Below, piece after piece: positions 22,393 to 26,365 of a stretch of DNA of 26,365 nt; position 1 is the stretch's first letter, and every line of letters begins with the position of its first letter. Position numbers and translations under genes: made by a program. The notes below the pieces were generated by a model that worked only from the letters and a program-made list of their open reading frames with translations, was not told the origin of the DNA and did not search any database. The stretch is from a virus: positions 1 to 26,365 of IMG/VR virus record IMGVR_UViG_3300010391_000157; one strand, given 5' to 3'.

Positions 22393-23727
22393 TCACCTGG
22401 TGAGCTCCTTCCATCTGTACGACCACGTGCTGTTCGGCGCGTAGAAGCCGCGGTCGTAGAACGGCTCGAACGCCGGCGCGAACCGATGCACGTCGCCGTC
22501 GGCAGAGATGCGCATCGAGACGAACCACCCGCCGACGTGCGCCTGGATCTTGAGCTTGCGGAGGAACGGGTCCTGGTCCTTCGTGCACCCCGCCTGGAGC
22601 ACGTGCACCTCGCGCGGGTACCCGTACTCCGCCTTGTGGTAGTGGCCGACGAGGAGCACGGATGGCTTCTCGCCGCCCTGGTACGACTCGACGATCTTCT
22701 GGACGGCGTAGCTCGTCGCGTACGCGCTCCCGCCGCCGGCGTGGATCAGGCGCATGAAGTTCTGGTCGGCCGGCTCGAGCTCCGGGCTGCCGAGCGCGAT
22801 GTCGTGCTCCATGTGCCCGAGGAACTCGAGGTCGGTGCGCCCGGCCGCGCGCGCCTGGTGCTCGATGTACTGGCCGATGTTGATCCCCTCGCGCTGCACG
22901 TACCAGCCCTCGTGTTCGTCGCCGGTGATGAACCGCGTGACGACCCCCTTCCGCTGCGGCCAGTTCTCGACGAAGTAGCTCACCTGCCCTTCGATGCCGC
23001 GCGCCACGAGGTCGAACTTGTTGTGAATGAACTCACCGTCGATCATGTTCCCGAGCTGGTAGACGACGCTGTACCCTTCGCCTTCCCACATGTCGAACAG
23101 CGCGTTGAGGACGTCCATGCGCGCGTACTTCGAGCAGAGGTGGTTGTCGGCCGTGACGCCGAACTTCACGCGGTCGCCGTCGAACCGCGCGATGTCGATC
23201 GGTGTCGCTTCCGACTTCCCCGGTATGCGCCGGAGCTCGACCGCCCCGGCGTCTACGTGGATCTCGACGAACGCTGCCTCGAGCGTCGCGAGCGCGGTGC
23301 TGACCGCCTTCGGCGCGACGTTGAAGTGGTCGGCCAGCTCGACCGGCGTCCACTGCTTCGCGGTGCGCTTGAGGAGCGCGTGCACCGCCTCGTGGAGCTG
23401 GTCGACCGCGACGCCTCGCTTCGGCGGGACGACCACGCCGATTCGCGCGCGGTGTCGCTTCGCCTTCTCGTGGCACGCGCCGCACGTGTGGTCGCGGTTC
23501 CCGCGCCCGCTCATGTGGAACGCGGTCAGCGCCTTCTCGGCGCCGCACTCCTTGCACGTCCGGCGCGCGTCCGGGTCGGGCGGTTTCTTCAGCGCGCGCT
23601 TCTTTACGACGCGCGCCCGGCACGCCTGGCACGTCAAGTCGCGCGTGCCCTTGGCGGCTCCTCCTCTCGACCGGAACGCTGTCAGCGGCTTCGACGCGCC
23701 GCACCCCTTGCAGACTCTCTCGTTCAC
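22393..23727 (-). CDS. Zinc-finger/HTH metallophosphoesterase
   Basis: 444 aa from a GTG at 23727 overlapping the upstream stop (GTGA). Two similar zinc-finger repeats open the protein: CKGC...CQAC (6-36) and CKEC...CGAC (58-85), each with a K.LTAF motif, like fingers found in phage endonucleases. Residues of about 110-165 form a winged-helix (WTPVELADHFNVAPKAVSTA). A calcineurin-like phosphoesterase follows: Asp194-x-His196 (TADNHL), GNMID (226-230, Asn where GD is usual), GDEHE (269-273), His329 before GGG, and GHYH (361-364). Family members are metal-dependent phosphatases or nucleases; DNA-binding fingers suggest action on DNA. It lies in the early operon upstream of the polymerase genes. 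The exact substrate is unknown. Confidence 0.75.
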   Translation of the reverse strand: MNERVCKGCGASKPLTAFRSRGGAAKGTRDLTCQACRARVVKKRALKKPPDPDARRTCKECGAEKALTAFHMSGRGNRDHTCGACHEKAKRHRARIGVVVPPKRGVAVDQLHEAVHALLKRTAKQWTPVELADHFNVAPKAVSTALATLEAAFVEIHVDAGAVELRRIPGKSEATPIDIARFDGDRVKFGVTADNHLCSKYARMDVLNALFDMWEGEGYSVVYQLGNMIDGEFIHNKFDLVARGIEGQVSYFVENWPQRKGVVTRFITGDEHEGWYVQREGINIGQYIEHQARAAGRTDLEFLGHMEHDIALGSPELEPADQNFMRLIHAGGGSAYATSYAVQKIVESYQGGEKPSVLLVGHYHKAEYGYPREVHVLQAGCTKDQDPFLRKLKIQAHVGGWFVSMRISADGDVHRFAPAFEPFYDRGFYAPNSTWSYRWKELTR

Positions 23728-24491
23728 TTGCCCTCTCCCTTCAGGTGGCCGCCCTTTACGAACCACGCGCGGAACGACGAGATCGTCCCGATGGTGACCT
23801 TCTTGTCCGGGAGCGCCTTCGCCACCGACTCCGCGGCCGCTTGGTTCGTCGCGCCGCCCTTGAGCACGTCGAAGATTGTCGCGCGCAGCGTCCCCTCGCG
23901 GAACGTCGTCGCGCCGTCGGTCGGCTTCTTGGTCGCCGGCTTTTCGGTCGATGCCACCGCGCCGTCGGCCGCTATCGGCCTGTCCTTCGCCTTCGCCTTC
24001 GCGCGCGCCTTGATGCCGGCCATCGTCGCGTTCGCTGGGGTCTCTTTCTTCTTGGTCGTCTTCTTCGCTGTTGCCATCGGGACGTCTCCTTCTTTCGACA
24101 GGACGGTGACCTCCGTCGTCGGGGCCCAGTCCATCTCTACTCGGCGAGTGGCGTCTACCGTCTTCTCGCCTACCGTGAACTGCGTCTTGACGAGCCGCCC
24201 GACGCGGGCGCGACCCGGCGTCACGTGCAGCAGCGTAACCTCGCGCCCGGAGTCGAGCCGCACGAGCGACCCGACCGGCGCGCGGTTTATCGGGCCGGTA
24301 TCGCCGACCTCGAGCTGCTCGTCACCCTCGGCGCCGCACGCGATGAGCCCGGCCGACGGCCCCCTCCACGGGGGCTCGTCGTACTCCCGCGCGAGCTCGG
24401 CCGGCGTCGCCGGGTCGAGCACCGCCTTCTCTCTCTTCTTCATGTCTTTCTTCGCCGGCCCAGTCTTCGTCCGGCCGCCTCCGCGCGTCAC
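23724..24491 (-). CDS. Two-part hypothetical protein with basic C-terminal domain
   Basis: 255 aa from GTG 24491 (GTGA overlap); an ATG at 24443 is an alternative, just after a repeated hairpin element. The first part (LDPATPAELAREYDEPPW, then a beta-rich region NRAPVGSLVRLDSGREVTLL) looks like a small SH3-like domain. At residue 139 (ATG 24077) a second start, MATAKKTTKKKE, is preceded by GAAGGAGACGTCCCG, a strong ribosome binding site. From there the product is Lys/Ala-rich and histone-H1-like, then ends with a helical domain, LRATIFDVLKGGATNQAAAE, containing a T.G.ISS.raw motif. A separate 117-aa protein could be made from 24077. No function assigned. Confidence 0.5.
   Translation of the reverse strand: MTRGGGRTKTGPAKKDMKKREKAVLDPATPAELAREYDEPPWRGPSAGLIACGAEGDEQLEVGDTGPINRAPVGSLVRLDSGREVTLLHVTPGRARVGRLVKTQFTVGEKTVDATRRVEMDWAPTTEVTVLSKEGDVPMATAKKTTKKKETPANATMAGIKARAKAKAKDRPIAADGAVASTEKPATKKPTDGATTFREGTLRATIFDVLKGGATNQAAAESVAKALPDKKVTIGTISSFRAWFVKGGHLKGEGK
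24454..24476. repeat. Repeated hairpin element, copy 1
   Basis: It matches 25191-25212 except for one inserted base. It ends 10 nt before ATG 24443 on the - strand, suggesting a leader element. Confidence 0.55.
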
Positions 24492-24750
24492 GAGTGCCAC
24501 CCGTCTCTCCCCATCATCCACTGCGGCCGTGGCTTGCTCGGGTCGCGTCGCCGCTGCTGGTATCCCGACACCTCGTCGGTCTCGGCCTCCGCCGCCGACG
24601 CGTCGCTTGCAAGTAACTTGAACCAGCACGCGCCTGGTCGCAGCTGTCGGTGCACGCGCCCGTAGCGCCAGAAGACAGACCTCATGTCATCGCGCGCGTG
24701 TGCCGTCCCGTGCCGGCACGTGAAGGGCTTGGCGTGGTCGACTTGCTTCT

Positions 24751-24754
<4 letters not shown>
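24488..24754 (-). CDS. Hypothetical early protein, 88 aa
   Basis: The ATG at 24754 overlaps the stop of the EF-hand protein gene (ATGA). The product begins MKKQVDHAKPFTCRHGTAHA, has a basic aromatic stretch (RSVFWRYGRVHRQLRPGACW), then an acidic patch and a Pro/Trp/Met-rich tail. The Cys/His near the start could bind metal. No family is recognised; the call rests on tight coupling at both ends. Confidence 0.5.
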
Positions 24755-25173
<419 letters not shown>

Positions 25174-25190
25174 GGTGCTTTCCTCTCTCG

Positions 25191-25212
25191 GCCGGCCCAG
25201 CTTCGTCCGGCC
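25191..25212. repeat. Repeated hairpin element, copy 2
   Basis: GGCCGG...CCGGCC arms can pair around an 11-nt loop. It lies 17 nt before the ATG of the EF-hand protein and matches copy 1 (24454-24476) apart from one base. Confidence 0.55.
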
Positions 25213-25221
25213 TGACAGATG

Positions 25222-25584
25222 TTAGACGGCGTACGCGGGTGCGTCGCCGCCATCATGCATGAACTTGTTGAATCGCTCCGCCGCGTGGCGCGTATTCGCG
25301 AACAGGCCGAGCGATGCGCCGTCAAGCAGCGCGTCCGCCATCCAGCCGCTCACGCGCGTCGCCTCGCACACGAACTCCGCGCGCTCGCCCGGCGCCATCG
25401 CCGTCAGCGACCGGTAGTCAGTCGAGAACTCCACGCGGACCGGTCGTCCGTCGCGCGTGACCAGGAACACCTTGAACATTCGTTTCTCCTTCCTCGACAT
25501 TGAGTCGTAGCGCGGGTTCACTTCGATGACGGTTCCCTTGGGCACCAACTCGGCTAGAAGTTTCATTCCAGCGTCGGTCACCAT
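25222..25584 (-). CDS. Hypothetical early protein, 120 aa (internal start possible)
   Basis: The start at ATG 25584 follows AAGGAGGTGAGTGAC with ideal spacing, just after the upstream stop. The first 35 residues include KLLAELVPKGTVIEV. Then ATG 25479 occurs in frame behind AAGGAGAAACGA, a second strong ribosome binding site, giving a possible 85-aa product (MFKVFLVTRDGRPVRVEFST). The later part has APGERAEFVCEATRVSG and a helical LFANTRHAAERFNKFMHDGG. No recognised family and no membrane segment. Confidence 0.5.
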   Translation of the reverse strand: MVTDAGMKLLAELVPKGTVIEVNPRYDSMSRKEKRMFKVFLVTRDGRPVRVEFSTDYRSLTAMAPGERAEFVCEATRVSGWMADALLDGASLGLFANTRHAAERFNKFMHDGGDAPAYAV

Positions 25585-25585
25585 G

Positions 25586-26008
25586 TCACTCACCTCCTTC
25601 TCCCAGGTACTCCCTGCACGGGAACCACGCGCGCACCGGCCGGCCGAACGAGTCGCTCGCCCAGCCCCAGTACCCGCACGGCCGCGGCGGCGAGTAGTAG
25701 ACCGGCGGCGGCCACGGCCGCGGGCACGGCGGGTAGATCACAACGGGCGGGAACCAGATCCCGACGTGGCCGTGCCAGGTCGAGTGCGCGCGCGCCGGCG
25801 CGGCGAGGGCCGCGACCAGCGCGAGCGCGGCCGCGATGTTTTTCACAGTGCTTTTCGCTTTGATGTTCTTCGCGGCATCTATCGCGCCTCTCACTATCGC
25901 GTACATGGCGAGCCCAACTCCCGACAAAAAGAAGCACGCGGCTACCAAGCCGCACGCGAGGAAGCCAAACAAGGCGGCACCTAGTATGATCAAGATTACG
26001 AACTCCAT
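25586..26008 (-). CDS. Membrane protein with in-frame exported Pro/Trp-rich part
   Basis: 140 aa; AAGGAGTAAACA precedes the ATG. Residues 1-45 are strongly hydrophobic (FVILIILGAALFGFLACGLV, then AACFFLSGVGLAMYAIV), i.e. one or two membrane spans. At Val55 (GTG 25846) a second signal-peptide-like stretch begins (VKNIAAALALVAALAAPARA, then HSTWHGH). It is followed by a Pro/Trp/Tyr-rich exported region with Cys (VYYSPPRPCGYWGW). The second part reads like an independent small secreted protein, so this may be two genes joined in frame or one gene with internal initiation. No function known. Confidence 0.5.
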   Translation of the reverse strand: MEFVILIILGAALFGFLACGLVAACFFLSGVGLAMYAIVRGAIDAAKNIKAKSTVKNIAAALALVAALAAPARAHSTWHGHVGIWFPPVVIYPPCPRPWPPPVYYSPPRPCGYWGWASDSFGRPVRAWFPCREYLGEGGE

Positions 26009-26019
26009 TGTTTACTCCT

Positions 26020-26365
26020 TCACGCCGCGAGCAGCAGGTCCATCGCCTGCTGCTTCGCGCCGGCGCCGGCGCCGAACTGCGACTGGTCGAACCGCGTCTC
26101 GACGGTCTTCGCCCGCCGGTGGTGGTCGACCAGCTCCGTGACCGCGTTGTACGCCGCCCACTTCGTCCCGGGGGCGCAGGCTGCGGCGCGCTGCCCGCTC
26201 TTGAAGAGCTCGACGACCTTCACGGCCGCCGCGGTGTGGGCGATCTTCGCCTCCGCGCCGACCGGGAAGAGCCTGTTGGCGAGCTCGGCCATCTCGATCG
26301 CCGTGAACCGCGCGTTCGCGAGGACGAGCGCGGCCTCGTGGAACGCGCCGAAGTACTCGCGCGCC
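26020..26365 (-). CDS. DUF932-like protein, C-terminal part (cut by window end)
   Basis: The frame is open to the right edge; about 115 codons are visible and the start is outside. The segment APGTKWAAYNAVTELVDHHR is the hallmark of DUF932 (phage/plasmid-like protein family), followed by a typical C-terminal helical tail (FGAGAGAKQQAMDLLLAA). Upstream, ARFTAIEMAELANRLFPVG fits the family's helical region. DUF932 proteins are common on phages and plasmids, and no biochemical role is firmly established to my knowledge. It ends 11 nt before the membrane protein gene and probably shares its transcript. Confidence 0.75.
   Translation of the reverse strand, partial: AREYFGAFHEAALVLANARFTAIEMAELANRLFPVGAEAKIAHTAAAVKVVELFKSGQRAAACAPGTKWAAYNAVTELVDHHRRAKTVETRFDQSQFGAGAGAKQQAMDLLLAA

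Noticed and set aside
22486-24621. 711-aa + strand open frame
   Set aside because: It runs antisense through two or more well-supported - strand genes, and its composition is that of a reversed GC-rich coding strand.

Overview
The window looks like part of the genome of a tailed bacteriophage (Caudoviricetes, probably with a contractile, P2-like tail) or a closely related prophage. It is visibly GC-rich throughout. It has two opposed gene blocks that converge at about 9.19 kb: a late (virion, tail and surface) block on the + strand at 1-9198, and an early/replication block on the - strand from the right end down to 9185. No rRNA, tRNA, CRISPR array, integrase, portal or terminase was seen. 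Both ends cut through genes.

Plus-strand block (1-9198): the end of a Thr-Pro repeat protein, then three secreted Cys-rich proteins with Thr-Pro linkers (560-1522, 1519-3366, 3363-5942; the last two are paralogues), a tail protein I homologue interrupted by an apparent +1 frameshift (5944-7099), two tail-fibre-like proteins (7116-7811, 7814-8416) and another secreted protein (8428-9198). Sec signal peptides on consecutive late genes are unusual for a phage. The Thr-Pro linkers, a CC..PGC..CC..WD..C Cys module, and an EF-hand-pair (dockerin-like) protein in the early block (24751-25173) resemble exported proteins of soil and groundwater bacteria such as Candidatus Binatota (Desulfobacterota_B) and some myxobacterial or planctomycete lineages. 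I infer that the host belongs there, but this is unproven.

Minus-strand block (26365-9185): a dense, translationally coupled early operon in which most genes overlap by ATGA, GTGA or TGATG. It holds a DUF932-type protein (cut by the window end), small membrane and exported proteins, a zinc-finger metallophosphoesterase, a probable ssDNA-binding protein, a family A DNA polymerase with DEDDy proofreading exonuclease, a PD-(D/E)XK nuclease with four Cys of the iron-sulfur type, a VRR-NUC nuclease, an SNF2-type helicase, and many proteins under 90 aa, including four small zinc ribbons. Several of these small genes are annotated here from overlaps and ribosome binding sites.

The most interesting part is 9185-14053. 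Four genes joined by 4-nt ATGA overlaps encode (i) a cytosine-C5 methyltransferase-like domain fused to a GT-B glycosyltransferase, (ii) a MazG-like nucleotide pyrophosphohydrolase, (iii) a dNMP kinase and (iv) a thymidylate-synthase homologue carrying the Asp that T4 dCMP hydroxymethylase has in place of the dUMP-selecting Asn. Together they resemble a compact T4-type pathway (remove dCTP, make hydroxymethyl-dCMP, phosphorylate it, glycosylate it in DNA) with the glycosyltransferase physically attached to a cytosine-flipping methyltransferase fold. This is the best candidate for a new DNA hypermodification system.

Other points of note are two candidate +1 frameshift sites at four-base homopolymers, a 36-bp dispersed repeat whose neighbouring 16-mer is inverted between copies, a palindromic operator-like site, and a possible Acb2-like anti-defence protein.
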